A DNA stretch of 64,000 nucleotides, from NCBI GenBank assembly GCA_947625195.1, contig CANQNK010000005.1, forward strand, positions 1 through 64,000, written 5' to 3'. Positions 38,494 through 47,296 of the stretch are shown here, one piece after another (the first letter of the stretch is position 1; each line of letters begins with the position of its first letter). Below the pieces are notes generated by a model. It was given only the letters and a program-made list of their open reading frames with translations. It did no database searches and was not told the DNA's origin. The position numbers and the translations under genes were made by a program. The stretch comes from an uncultured Clostridia bacterium. GTDB lineage: Bacteria; Bacillota; Clostridia; Oscillospirales; Ruminococcaceae.

Positions 38494-38893
38494 ATGGAAT
38501 ACATCACATTGAATAACGGAATCAAAATGCCTATGGAGGGCTTCGGCGTCTTTCAGATGCGCGACCAGGCAGAGTGCGAGCAGGCGGTTCTGGACGCCAT
38601 TAGCGTGGGGTATCGGCTAATCGACACGGCGGCGTCTTACGGAAACGAAGAAGCGGTCGGCGCTGCCGGGAAGAATATCACAGAGTTTTCCGGCATCATG
38701 TCCAACCCCACCTACGCCAAAGTGCAGGAGGGCGCTCGACTTGCACGCGAGAATGAAATTGATTTCATTTTAGCCTTGGGCGGCGGCAGCGTCATCGACT
38801 GGTGGCGGTGTTCGTCTCAATGGTGAATATGTTCCTGTGCAAGCGATTAAAATTGATGAGGCATTAAAGGCAATCCCAATGCCGGAGTCATAA
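38494..38893 (+). pseudogene. Chimeric relic: aldo-keto reductase start, iron alcohol dehydrogenase middle, unknown tail
   Basis: Residues 1 to about 57 are the start of an aldo-keto reductase ([19 protein letters not shown], then [15 protein letters not shown] with the catalytic Asp and Tyr). Without a stop, residues about 58-105 continue as part of an iron-containing alcohol dehydrogenase ([24 protein letters not shown]). The frame then ends in WWRCSSQW. From about 38802 a different frame reads [19 protein letters not shown] to a stop at 38893, the tail of a third, unrecognised protein. Two deletion joints explain it. The promoter and GGAGGTG site are intact, so a 110-residue chimera could still be made, but it lacks any complete active site. 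Confidence 0.8.
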
Positions 38894-38904
38894 AGGATGT
38901 ATAT

Positions 38905-39582
38905 ATGAAGCAACTGAAAGAAAAAGAATTCGAGGAATTTCAGCAGTACCTCTATAACAAGGCGCATGGGTACATTTGTACGCCGGATACGCTGGAACTA
39001 ATATGCGGCGGGAACGACAGCGAGCCGGAGCAAATCGGGAAACAGGTGCTTGAGATGAGGGGTAGGATGCGTAACGAGCATATCTCCCACATGACGAGCG
39101 ATAAGCATAAAAAGTATGTAATCCGCAGCCTTCGCAAGGGTGAAACCGAACTGCTGAAGGACTTCTTGTATGAAGCAATCTTCATACCAAAGGGAGCGGA
39201 GCCACCTATGCGGGATATCATCGAGAAGCCGGAACTGCATGTGTACACGGATGATTTCGGTACCCGGAAAGGCGATAATTGTTTGGTGGCTGATTTCGGT
39301 GGCAAGGTGGTCGGAGCGGTCTGGACGAGGATCATGAACGATTACGGTCATGTAGATGATGACACTCCGTCCTTCGCCATTTCGCTTTACAAGGAATATC
39401 GCGGTCAGGGCATCGGCTCACAGCTTATGGTGAAGATGCTCGAACTGCTGAAATGGCAGGGATATGAACGGGCATCCTTGGCAGTGCAGAAAGCAAACTA
39501 CGCCGTGAAAATGTATAAGGATGTCGGATTTAAGATTGTTGATGAGAATGCCGAAGAATACATTATGGTGTGCGAATTATGA
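38905..39582 (+). CDS. GNAT-family N-acetyltransferase
   Basis: In this 225-residue protein, about residues 70-225 form a GNAT domain: KYVIRSLRKGETELLKDFL at its start, the acetyl-CoA loop YRGQGIGSQLMVKML, and the final YKDVGFKIVDENAEEYIMV. The first roughly 60 residues (with HGYICTPDTLELICGG) do not belong to the usual domain and may be a fused relic or an unusual N-terminal extension. The acceptor substrate is unknown. It lies in the accessory island, and base composition appears more GC-rich than its flanks. Confidence 0.8.
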   Translation: MKQLKEKEFEEFQQYLYNKAHGYICTPDTLELICGGNDSEPEQIGKQVLEMRGRMRNEHISHMTSDKHKKYVIRSLRKGETELLKDFLYEAIFIPKGAEPPMRDIIEKPELHVYTDDFGTRKGDNCLVADFGGKVVGAVWTRIMNDYGHVDDDTPSFAISLYKEYRGQGIGSQLMVKMLELLKWQGYERASLAVQKANYAVKMYKDVGFKIVDENAEEYIMVCEL

Positions 39583-39609
39583 TTAGAATCAAGGAGGTCA
39601 GTTAAGGTT

Positions 39610-40461
39610 ATGAATCTTAAAATTGCACTGCTCCAATTACTTCCAGGTGGAAGTTTGGTGGAACAGCTGAATATAGGTAAAAACGCTTGCACAAGGGCGA
39701 AAGATATGGGCGCAGATATTGCTTTGTTCCCAGAAATGTGGAGTGACGGCTATTTTCTGCCGCAGGAAGAAGATGCTGTGGACAAATTGGCTATTACGAC
39801 AGACAGTGAATTTATTCTATCATTCGGTGAGCTTGCGAAAGAACTACAGATGGCAATAGGAATCACGCTTCTGGAAAAACACAATCCGAAACCGCTCAAT
39901 TCCCTTATTCTTTTTGACAGAAGCGGAAAAGAAAGGTTGCATTACTCCAAGGTTCATACATGCGCCTTTGATGATGAAAAGGTTCTTTCACCGGGTAACG
40001 GTTTTCGTGTAACGGATCTGGACGTAGGTGGTGGAACTGTGAAGATAGGTTCCATAATCTGCTTTGACAGAGAGTTTCCAGAAAGTGCAAGAATCCTTAT
40101 GTTGAATGGGGCAGAGGTTATACTTGCACCGAATGCCTGTCCGATGGAGATAAATAGGCTTTCTGCTTTGAGAACGAGAGCCTATGAAAATAAGGTTGCT
40201 GTAGTCACCTGCAATTATCCAAAGGGACAGCCTGACTGTAATGGACACTCAACAGTATTTGATGGTGTCGCATGGTTACGCGATGAACCGGGGGTACGGG
40301 ATATGTGTATTCTTGAAGCATCTGAGGAAGAAGGCATTTACCTTGCTGAAATTGATATGGACATGCTACGGGATTATAGAGAACATGAGGTGCTGGGAAG
40401 TAAATATCGTCACCCGGAGACCTACAGAATACTTGTAGCGGAGGACCAGAGGAATGCTTGA
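39610..40461 (+). CDS. Carbon-nitrogen hydrolase (nitrilase superfamily)
   Basis: The 283-residue protein has the nitrilase Glu-Lys-Cys triad: Glu in ALFPEMWSDGY (about residue 43), Lys in HYSKVHTCAFDDE and Cys in SIICFDREFPESAR. Members hydrolyse amides or nitriles, for example carbamoylputrescine or omega-amides; the substrate cannot be read from sequence. AAGGAGG precedes the ATG. It ends eight bases into a broken acetyltransferase frame, a tight spacing suggesting the pair was once an operon. Confidence 0.88.
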   Translation: MNLKIALLQLLPGGSLVEQLNIGKNACTRAKDMGADIALFPEMWSDGYFLPQEEDAVDKLAITTDSEFILSFGELAKELQMAIGITLLEKHNPKPLNSLILFDRSGKERLHYSKVHTCAFDDEKVLSPGNGFRVTDLDVGGGTVKIGSIICFDREFPESARILMLNGAEVILAPNACPMEINRLSALRTRAYENKVAVVTCNYPKGQPDCNGHSTVFDGVAWLRDEPGVRDMCILEASEEEGIYLAEIDMDMLRDYREHEVLGSKYRHPETYRILVAEDQRNA

Positions 40462-40541
40462 AACGAAACGCTTAATTCTGCGCCGCTGGGAAGAAAGTGA
40501 TGCGGAGGGATTTATACAAATACGCCAGCAATCCCGATGTA
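40454..40541 (+). pseudogene. Truncated GNAT acetyltransferase
   Basis: The frame opens MLETKRLILRRWEESDAE, a typical RimJ-like GNAT start. After a one-base insertion near 40507 the family pattern continues in another frame as LYKYASNPDVGTIAR. It is then cut by a serine recombinase fragment on the other strand. Less than a fifth of the domain remains. Confidence 0.75.
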
Positions 40542-40705
40542 GGGACGATTGCCAGATGACCTTTCGGTATTTGTCGTTGCTGTGCCAGACCTTTGAGCCG
40601 TACCATGAGCCGCATTGTCCGCATTTTATCTTGCCGGAGAAATCGTGGACTCCGCTGTGTCTGTTCTTCCCGGAGCAGCATTTCTCAAGCTCTATCTGCA
40701 CACGG
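40541..40705 (-). pseudogene. Serine recombinase fragment (zinc-ribbon segment)
   Basis: The minus strand reads VQIELEKCCSGKNRH and then FSGKIKCGQCGSWYGSKVWH with NDKYRKVIWQ. This matches the recombinase zinc-ribbon region of large serine recombinases from Clostridial mobile elements. Only about 55 codons survive, with neither the catalytic resolvase domain nor the C-terminus. Confidence 0.75.
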
Positions 40706-40759
40706 TGGAAAGCGGGAAAACCCGCAGGAATTCAAATTTGTGGCATGACAAAAAGATAC

Positions 40760-40787
40760 GGTGCAGCGCCCTTTCCGGCTCTGCACC
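40760..40787. other. Inverted repeat at the edge of the accessory island
   Basis: GGTGCAG and CTGCACC form a 7-bp stem extended by GCC and GGC. It lies between the recombinase fragment and the end of secA and lacks a T-run. Confidence 0.4.
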
Positions 40788-40865
40788 ATATCCCCTACAT
40801 AATTACTTACTTATCTGGCGTTCCATAAAAAAGGAACTGCCTTTTTTGCTAATTGGTTATTTTTC

Positions 40866-43589
40866 CTACCTTCCGCAGCAGTGCTTGTATTTTTTGCCGC
40901 TTCCGCAAGGACAAGGATCGTTTCTTCCAACCTTCTTTTTAACAGTTCTGCCACCTGAAACAGAGCCGTCTCCCCTGATTGGATTTGCCTTAAGTACCTG
41001 CTCGCGCTTAGGTTCCTCCTGTGTTCTCACCTTAACTGTAAACAGCATTCTTATGGTGTCCTCACATATAGAAGCTATCATAGCATCGAACATATCAAAG
41101 CCCTCTATACGATACTCGACCACCGGGTTTTTGTTTCCGTAAGCTCTTAAGCTTATTCCGCGTTTTAACTCGTCCATATCGTCTATATGAGCCATCCACT
41201 TGGTATCAACTACCTTTAAGAGAATAATTCTCTCAAGCTCTCTTAGTATCTTAGGAGTAAGCTCCTCCTCGCGCTTTGCATATTTTTCTAGCGCACGCTG
41301 ATTGAGCATATCGATAATTTCCTGCTTTGTAACCGAATCAAGCTCAACTGCATCATACCTGAAATCCTCATCGGTCGTGATAAGCCCCATAAGGTGCTCT
41401 CTTAAGCCGTTTAAATTCCAGTTGTCGTGAACATCCTCGTCAACTATATACGTGTTTACTGAATCGGTCACATAGTCGGTGATCATCTTCAGAATGTGGT
41501 CGTGAATATCCTCGCCCTCGAGAACCATAGAACGCTGCGAGTATATGATCTCTCTTTGCGTGTTCATAACGTCGTCGTAGTTCAATACGTTCTTTCTTAT
41601 GTTAAAGTTTCTTCCCTCTACCTTTTTCTGAGAGGATTCTATTACGTTTGAAAGCATCTTAGACTGTATCGGCATATCTTCATCCACTCTTAATGTGTTC
41701 ATCATAGAGTGTATTCTCTCGCCGCCGAACAGTCTCATAAGGTCGTCCTCAAGCGAAAGGTAGAATATAGAGCCGCCCTCATCGCCCTGACGTCCGGCAC
41801 GTCCTCTTAACTGGTTATCGATTCGCCTTGATTCGTGTCGCTCAGTACCGATTATCATAAGTCCGCCGGCGTCCTTTACGTCTTTTGCCTTTTCTCTGCA
41901 CTCTTCGCTGTATTTGCTGTAAAGCTCACGATACTTTTCACGAACGGATAAAACCTCCTCGTTATCCGTCTCAGCAAAGCCGGTGGCCTCGTTTATAATA
42001 TCCTCGTCGATCTCCATTTTCTTAAGGTCGGATTTTGCAAGGTACTCGGCGTTTCCGCCAAGCATAATATCGGTACCACGTCCCGCCATGTTGGTCGCAA
42101 TTGTAACAGCGCCGAACTTGCCCGCCTGCGCAACGATCTCCGCCTCACGCGCGTGCTGCTTTGCGTTTAATACGTTATGCTTTATACCTCTGTTTTTAAG
42201 CATTCTTGACAAAATCTCAGACTTTTCTATTGAAATGGTTCCGACAAGCACCGGCTGTCCTTTTTCGTGACACTCGACGATTTTTTCAATTACAGCATTA
42301 AACTTTGCCTTTTCTGTTTTGTAAACCATATCAGGATAGTCTATTCTGATAAGAGGTTTGTTCGTAGGGACCTCTATTACGTCCAGCTTGTAGATTTCCT
42401 TAAACTCGTCCTCTTCCGTCATCGCAGTACCGGTCATACCCGAAAGCTTTTTGTAAAGACGGAAATAGTTCTGAAAAGTAATAGTAGCTATTGTCTTCGA
42501 CTCGTGGGCAACCTTTACTCCCTCTTTGGCCTCAATAGCCTGATGAAGTCCGTCGTTAAAGCGCCTTCCAAACATGAGTCGTCCGGTAAATTCGTCTACA
42601 ATTATGACCTCGCCGTCTTTTACAACGTAGTCTATATCGCGCTTCATAACACCGTTCGCCTTAAGAGCCTGATTTATGTGGTGAAGCAGCGTAACGTTTT
42701 CCGAATCCATAAGGTTTTCAAGGTTAAACGCCTTTTCCGCCTTTTTTACACCGCTCTTGGTTATGGTTGCGGTCTTTGCCTTTTCATCAATGATGTAATC
42801 GCCCTCAACCTCGTCGTTATCCGCCTTAGTATCAAGCTCAACGACCTTGGTCGGAGTAAGAGATTTTGCAAAACGGTCTGCTATCGTGTAAAGCTCGGTA
42901 GATTTGTCTCCTCTTCCGGAAATGATAAGAGGAGTCCTAGCCTCATCTATAAGTATAGAGTCCACCTCGTCCACGATCGCAAAGGCGTGTTCTCTTTGGA
43001 CCTTGTCCTTTTTGTAGATGACCATATTATCCCTAAGATAGTCAAATCCAAATTCGTTGTTGGTTCCATAAGTTATATCGCAGGCATACGCCGCTCTTCT
43101 CTCGTCGTTGTTGAGGTCGTGAAGAATACAGCCTATGCTGAGCCCCATAAAGCGGTAAACCTTTCCCATTTCCTCACTCTGGAACTTAGCAAGATAGTCG
43201 TTTACGGTTACAACGTGAACCCCCCTGCCGCTAAGAGCATTGAGGTAAGAGGCAAGGCACGCCACAAGCGTTTTACCTTCACCTGTTTTCATCTCAGCTA
43301 TTCTTCCCTGATGTAAAACTATCGCACCGATAATCTGTACTGGGAACGGCCTTTTTCCAAGGACTCTGTCAGCCGCTTCCCGGCAGGCCGCCAGCGCCTC
43401 CGGCAGAATGTCGTCAAGCGTTTCAAGATTTTCAAGCCTTGTCTTGAACTCACCGGTTTTAGCCTTTAGCTGTGCATCTGTTAAAGCCTTATATTCATCT
43501 TCAAGAGAAAGCACTTTATTTAAAATAGGATCTATTCTCTTGAGCTCTTTTTTACTGTAATTTCCGAAAATTTTATCCATCAAGCTCAT
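40866..43589 (-). CDS. secA: Preprotein translocase ATPase SecA
   Basis: The 907-residue motor drives protein export through SecYEG. Walker A lies in [13 protein letters not shown] and the DEAD-like box is [28 protein letters not shown] and [10 protein letters not shown] mark the second helicase half. The C-terminal zinc motif [18 protein letters not shown], used for SecB or ribosome contact in other species, is complete. Length is normal. GGGTGG precedes the ATG at 43589 and a good promoter lies about 70 bases upstream. Confidence 0.98.
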   Translation of the reverse strand: MSLMDKIFGNYSKKELKRIDPILNKVLSLEDEYKALTDAQLKAKTGEFKTRLENLETLDDILPEALAACREAADRVLGKRPFPVQIIGAIVLHQGRIAEMKTGEGKTLVACLASYLNALSGRGVHVVTVNDYLAKFQSEEMGKVYRFMGLSIGCILHDLNNDERRAAYACDITYGTNNEFGFDYLRDNMVIYKKDKVQREHAFAIVDEVDSILIDEARTPLIISGRGDKSTELYTIADRFAKSLTPTKVVELDTKADNDEVEGDYIIDEKAKTATITKSGVKKAEKAFNLENLMDSENVTLLHHINQALKANGVMKRDIDYVVKDGEVIIVDEFTGRLMFGRRFNDGLHQAIEAKEGVKVAHESKTIATITFQNYFRLYKKLSGMTGTAMTEEDEFKEIYKLDVIEVPTNKPLIRIDYPDMVYKTEKAKFNAVIEKIVECHEKGQPVLVGTISIEKSEILSRMLKNRGIKHNVLNAKQHAREAEIVAQAGKFGAVTIATNMAGRGTDIMLGGNAEYLAKSDLKKMEIDEDIINEATGFAETDNEEVLSVREKYRELYSKYSEECREKAKDVKDAGGLMIIGTERHESRRIDNQLRGRAGRQGDEGGSIFYLSLEDDLMRLFGGERIHSMMNTLRVDEDMPIQSKMLSNVIESSQKKVEGRNFNIRKNVLNYDDVMNTQREIIYSQRSMVLEGEDIHDHILKMITDYVTDSVNTYIVDEDVHDNWNLNGLREHLMGLITTDEDFRYDAVELDSVTKQEIIDMLNQRALEKYAKREEELTPKILRELERIILLKVVDTKWMAHIDDMDELKRGISLRAYGNKNPVVEYRIEGFDMFDAMIASICEDTIRMLFTVKVRTQEEPKREQVLKANPIRGDGSVSGGRTVKKKVGRNDPCPCGSGKKYKHCCGR

Positions 43590-43655
43590 TGTTAACTTTC
43601 CACCCTTTAAAATATTCAGTATAACCCAATCTTATGTCGCAGTTATACAAAGTAT

Positions 43656-43684
43656 ATTATACTACAACAATAACAATAAGTCAA
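43656..43684 (-). promoter_or_regulatory. Promoter of secA
   Basis: On the minus strand TTGACT (43679-43684), 17 bases and TATAAT (43656-43661). Confidence 0.8.
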
Positions 43685-43730
43685 ATTTTTTTAAGAAATA
43701 TGTATTACCTCACTTAAATATCATATGATA

Positions 43731-43759
43731 TTGACACCCGCCAAATAAAATAATATAAT
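43731..43759 (+). promoter_or_regulatory. Full-consensus promoter of the 132-residue helical protein gene
   Basis: TTGACA (43731-43736), a 17-base spacer and TATAAT (43754-43759) match the sigma-A consensus exactly, and AAGGAGG (43777-43783) follows. This predicts high expression. Confidence 0.9.
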
Positions 43760-43791
43760 ATTATAAAGATATTTATAAGGAGGCTGAGGTT

Positions 43792-44190
43792 ATGTCATTC
43801 GACAAAGACAAGTTTCTTAGCGGTTTAAAGGATTTTTCCAGTAAGGCTGGAGAAAAAATATCCGATGGCGCAAAAGCCGGCGTCAGGATAGCAAAGGAAA
43901 ACGCACCTAAGGTTGCAGATATGGCAAAAAAAGGTGCTGACAAAACTGTGAAGTTTGCTAAGGAAAACGCTCCGAAGGTTAAAAGCTTTGCAAAAGATGT
44001 AAAAGATGAATTGGTTGATGCAGGAGTACAGGTAAAAGATTTTGCTAAAACAAAATACAGTGAACACAAAAACAGAAATAATATAAAAGTCTATTCAACA
44101 AAAGATGTGATAAACTATGAAGATGAAAAAGACGACTCATCTTTTAATTCATCGGATACAGAAGCTAGCCAAAGCGACGATAACAAATAG
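43792..44190 (+). CDS. Lysine- and alanine-rich amphipathic helical protein, unknown function
   Basis: The 132-residue product has no signal peptide or membrane segment. About residues 8-95 are a chain of amphipathic helix repeats with KENAPKV occurring twice (AKENAPKVADMAK and AKENAPKVKSFAK), similar in composition to YtxH, LEA or phasin-like proteins. The C-terminal 35 residues are acidic and serine-rich and probably disordered. No family was recognised with confidence. A full-consensus promoter and perfect ribosome site point to an abundant protein; surface or lipid association is only a suggestion from the helix character. Confidence 0.8.
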   Translation: MSFDKDKFLSGLKDFSSKAGEKISDGAKAGVRIAKENAPKVADMAKKGADKTVKFAKENAPKVKSFAKDVKDELVDAGVQVKDFAKTKYSEHKNRNNIKVYSTKDVINYEDEKDDSSFNSSDTEASQSDDNK

Positions 44191-44381
44191 TTAAAAAGCT
44201 TTATTCTGTCATCATTGGCTTGCATAATTTAAATACTGTTATTCTGTAAAAGCCGGAAGGTGTATAAACATTTTCCGGTTAAATTTTTAGTTATTATATC
44301 TGTGACGATACTTAAGTCTTAGCTGAACCTAAGACAGTACAGAATACTTATATCATGTATTGTATATTCATTGAATTTGTG

Positions 44382-44401
44382 CTATACTATCAAGAGTGAT
44401 A
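44382..44401 (+). promoter_or_regulatory. Candidate TetR promoter and operator
   Basis: A TATACT hexamer near 44383-44388 is followed by the inverted repeat TATCA-AGAG-TGATA (44388-44401), just upstream of the tetR-type gene. Both assignments are tentative. Confidence 0.35.
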
Positions 44402-44424
44402 TGTTAAGTATAAGGAGAAACACA

Positions 44425-44994
44425 ATGGCCAGTTTTACTAAAAGCGCAATAAAGGACTCTTTCTTAAAGCTTCTGAACGACCGCCCCCTTTCTCAGATAA
44501 CCGTTAAAGATATAGCATACAACTGTGGCGTAAACAGAAACACTTTTTACTACTATTTTTCCGATATTCCACAGCTTATAGAAGAAATTTTTACAGAAGA
44601 CTTTGAATCTATCATTTTAAGGTATCCTACCGTAGAAAAAATTGAGGACTGCCTTGAAGCAGTTATAGATTCCGCATTATCAAAAAAACGAGCGGTGCTT
44701 CACATATATAATTCCGTGAACCGTGAGATATACGAGCAGTACCTTTGGAATGTATGCGATCATGTTATAAGCAAATACATATATACTATCCTTGACGGCC
44801 GCAAAATAAATGACAGCGATATTAAGGTTATAGAAAAGTATCTTGAAAGCGTTGGCTTTGGAATCATTTCCGGTTGGCTTAGGACCGGTATGAGCGATGA
44901 TATCCGCAGCACACTTGTACGCATTTGTGAAATAAAAAAAGGAACGGTAGAAGAAATGATCTCGCGCTGTGAGATAAATCAAACTGAACAATAA
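44425..44994 (+). CDS. TetR-family transcriptional regulator
   Basis: The 189-residue protein has an N-terminal TetR helix-turn-helix (about residues 5-50) with SQITVKDIAYNCGVNRNTFYYYF, and an all-helical ligand domain. The ATG at 44425 is preferred because AAGGAG lies just upstream, though an in-frame extension exists. It directly precedes an RND-type transporter gene, the usual arrangement for a local efflux repressor, but a terminator separates them. Confidence 0.9.
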   Translation: MASFTKSAIKDSFLKLLNDRPLSQITVKDIAYNCGVNRNTFYYYFSDIPQLIEEIFTEDFESIILRYPTVEKIEDCLEAVIDSALSKKRAVLHIYNSVNREIYEQYLWNVCDHVISKYIYTILDGRKINDSDIKVIEKYLESVGFGIISGWLRTGMSDDIRSTLVRICEIKKGTVEEMISRCEINQTEQ

Positions 44995-45028
44995 CATACC
45001 GACGCTTTCAAAAATTCAGACATATGAC

Positions 45029-45065
45029 AGTCCTGTGCCTAAAAATCAGACACAGGACTTTTTTT
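45029..45065 (+). terminator. Terminator of the TetR gene
   Basis: AGTCCTGTG and CACAGGACT form a 9-bp stem followed by TTTTTTT. Confidence 0.9.
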
Positions 45066-45121
45066 GCCTATTTTCAAGAGAATAAATTCAGAATACAATG
45101 TTAAGAGAGCTTTATTAAGAT

Positions 45122-45134
45122 GCGTTCTGAACGC
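45122..45134. promoter_or_regulatory. Perfect palindrome upstream of the MMPL gene
   Basis: GCGTTC-T-GAACGC lies about 60 bases before the transporter start and may be the TetR operator. It differs from the repeat in front of tetR itself. Confidence 0.4.
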
Positions 45135-45193
45135 CTATGAGTATCGCAAAAGGCTGAATTTTATAAAATAAGCGGAAAGGACAGGTAAAGAAT

Positions 45194-47296
45194 ATGCAAT
45201 TTTCAAAGGCGGTCGTAAAATACCGCATACCGATTGTTGTCATCGCACTTATTCTACTGATACCTTCGGTACTTGGAATTATCGGAACAAGGATCAACTA
45301 TGATATGCTCACCTATCTGCCTGAGGACACCGAAACGGTCATAGGTCAGAATGAGCTTCTTGAGGATTTTGGAAAAGGTGCGTTTTCTTTTATTATCGTA
45401 GAAGATATGTCGGTCGATGATGTAGCCGCGCTTAAGGCTAAAGTCGAAAAGGTAGACCATGTTGAAACGGTTCTATGGTATGATTCGATCGCGGATATTT
45501 CAGTTCCTATGGAGCTTCTGCCGGATGATATCTACAACGAGTTCAACAAAGAAAACGCAACAATGATGGCGGTGTTCTTTGACACCTCAACATCTTCCGA
45601 TATCACTATGGACGCTATAAGGGATATTCGACATATAACAGGGAAACAGTGCTTCGTATCGGGAATGTCCGCACTTGTTACTGACCTTAAAGACCTGTGC
45701 GAAAAGGAAGAGCCTATTTATGTAGGTATAGCTGTGGCTTTAGCGTGCGTAGTTATGCTTATTCTTCTTGACAGCTGGCTTGTGCCTTTTGTATTTCTCG
45801 CAAGCATAGGTATGATGATACTGATAAATCTCGGCACAAATTATTTTATGGGGGAAATATCCTACATAACAAAAGCGCTTTCAGCAGTTTTGCAGCTTGC
45901 CGTTACTATGGATTACTCGATCTTCCTCTGGCATAGCTACAACGAACAGCGAGGGCGGTATGACAACCACAAATATGCTATGTCAGTTGCAATAAAGGAA
46001 ACTCTTTCGTCTATCGTCGGCAGCTCAATAACTACGGTCGCAGGATTTATTGCGCTTTGCTTTATGAGCTTTACAATGGGCCGTGACCTGGGAATTGTAA
46101 TGGCAAAAGGCGTAATTTTAGGCGTGTTAGGCTGCGTTACTGTTCTGCCCTCAATGATACTTATTCTCGACAAGCCTTTGCAGAAAACAAGACATAGATC
46201 TCTTATACCAAATCTGAAAGGTTTTACTAATATAATTGTTCGTGTTTTCCCTGTATTTTTAGTGATATTCGCATTACTGATACCTCCTGCATATTACGGT
46301 TACAGCAAAACAAACGATGAGGTTTACTACGATTTAGCCGAGTGTCTTCCGAAAGATATGGAATATGCTATAGCAAACAGCAAGCTGTCAGAAGAATTTG
46401 ATATAGCGTCCACTCATATGATGCTGATTAACTCCGACCTTTCACCAAGAACCGTACGCGCCATGACTGACGAAATTGAGCAGGTAGACGGTGTAAAATA
46501 TGTCCTTGGACTGGAATCTGTGATTGGATCTCGGGTACCTGAGGATATATTGCCGGATTCAGTTACAAGGATCTTAAAAAGCGATAAGTGGGAGCTTCTT
46601 CTAATCAATTCCGAATATAAAGTGGCAAGCGATGCAGTTGGCGAACAGATCGACTCACTGAATGCCATTATAAAAAAGTATGACAAGAGCGGTATGCTTA
46701 TCGGCGAAGCTCCCTGCATGAAAGATATGATAGATACCACCTCTCACGATTTTAAGGTAGTAAATACAATTTCAATAATCGCAATTTTCTTGATAATCGC
46801 TTTTGTAGAAAGAAGTATTTCTTTGCCGTTTATACTTATTTCTGTGATAGAAGTCGCTATTTTTATAAATCTGGGACTTCCTCACTATCTTGGGCAAAGC
46901 TTACCGTTCATAGCTCCTATATGCATAAGTACCATACAGCTCGGCGCAACTGTTGACTACGCAATTTTGATGACGACGCGTTATAAGTCCGAACGAGCTC
47001 GAGGGCACAACAAAAATAAGGCTGCCCAAATAGCTCTGACAACATCTATACCATCTATAATAGTATCAGGAATGGGACTGTTCGCAGCAACATTCGGTGT
47101 TGCAGTTTATTCAGATATAGATATGATCGGATCTATGTGTATGCTGATGGCAAGAGGAGCTATCATAAGTATGCTTGCCGTAATTCTGATATTGCCTGCA
47201 CTACTGCTGTTGTTTGATAAAGTGATCTGTGCCACAACATTCGGAATGAAAGCGATAAATAAATCAAAAAATGTAAAGGAGTTAGTTGCAAAATGA
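45194..47296 (+). CDS. RND/MMPL-family membrane transporter
   Basis: The 700-residue protein consists of two similar halves. Each has one N-terminal membrane helix, an extracytoplasmic loop domain of about 120-170 residues and five further helices. The second-half segments QLAVTMDYSIFLWH and STIQLGATVDYAILMTTR are the paired transmembrane motifs with Asp typical of MMPL and hydrophobe/amphiphile exporters energised by protons. Substrates of such Gram-positive transporters are often lipids or amphiphilic drugs; none is indicated here. The next gene starts at its last codons (ATGA overlap), so the two products are probably made in step. Confidence 0.93.
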   Translation: MQFSKAVVKYRIPIVVIALILLIPSVLGIIGTRINYDMLTYLPEDTETVIGQNELLEDFGKGAFSFIIVEDMSVDDVAALKAKVEKVDHVETVLWYDSIADISVPMELLPDDIYNEFNKENATMMAVFFDTSTSSDITMDAIRDIRHITGKQCFVSGMSALVTDLKDLCEKEEPIYVGIAVALACVVMLILLDSWLVPFVFLASIGMMILINLGTNYFMGEISYITKALSAVLQLAVTMDYSIFLWHSYNEQRGRYDNHKYAMSVAIKETLSSIVGSSITTVAGFIALCFMSFTMGRDLGIVMAKGVILGVLGCVTVLPSMILILDKPLQKTRHRSLIPNLKGFTNIIVRVFPVFLVIFALLIPPAYYGYSKTNDEVYYDLAECLPKDMEYAIANSKLSEEFDIASTHMMLINSDLSPRTVRAMTDEIEQVDGVKYVLGLESVIGSRVPEDILPDSVTRILKSDKWELLLINSEYKVASDAVGEQIDSLNAIIKKYDKSGMLIGEAPCMKDMIDTTSHDFKVVNTISIIAIFLIIAFVERSISLPFILISVIEVAIFINLGLPHYLGQSLPFIAPICISTIQLGATVDYAILMTTRYKSERARGHNKNKAAQIALTTSIPSIIVSGMGLFAATFGVAVYSDIDMIGSMCMLMARGAIISMLAVILILPALLLLFDKVICATTFGMKAINKSKNVKELVAK

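Noticed and set aside
42267-43316. Long plus-strand frame opposite secA
   Set aside because: It mirrors the codon pattern of secA on the other strand and has no ribosome site or domain.
44388-44401. Shared TetR operator in front of both tetR and the transporter
   Set aside because: The inverted repeat before tetR (TATCA/TGATA) and the palindrome before the transporter (GCGTTC/GAACGC) have no common sequence, so a single shared motif is not supported.
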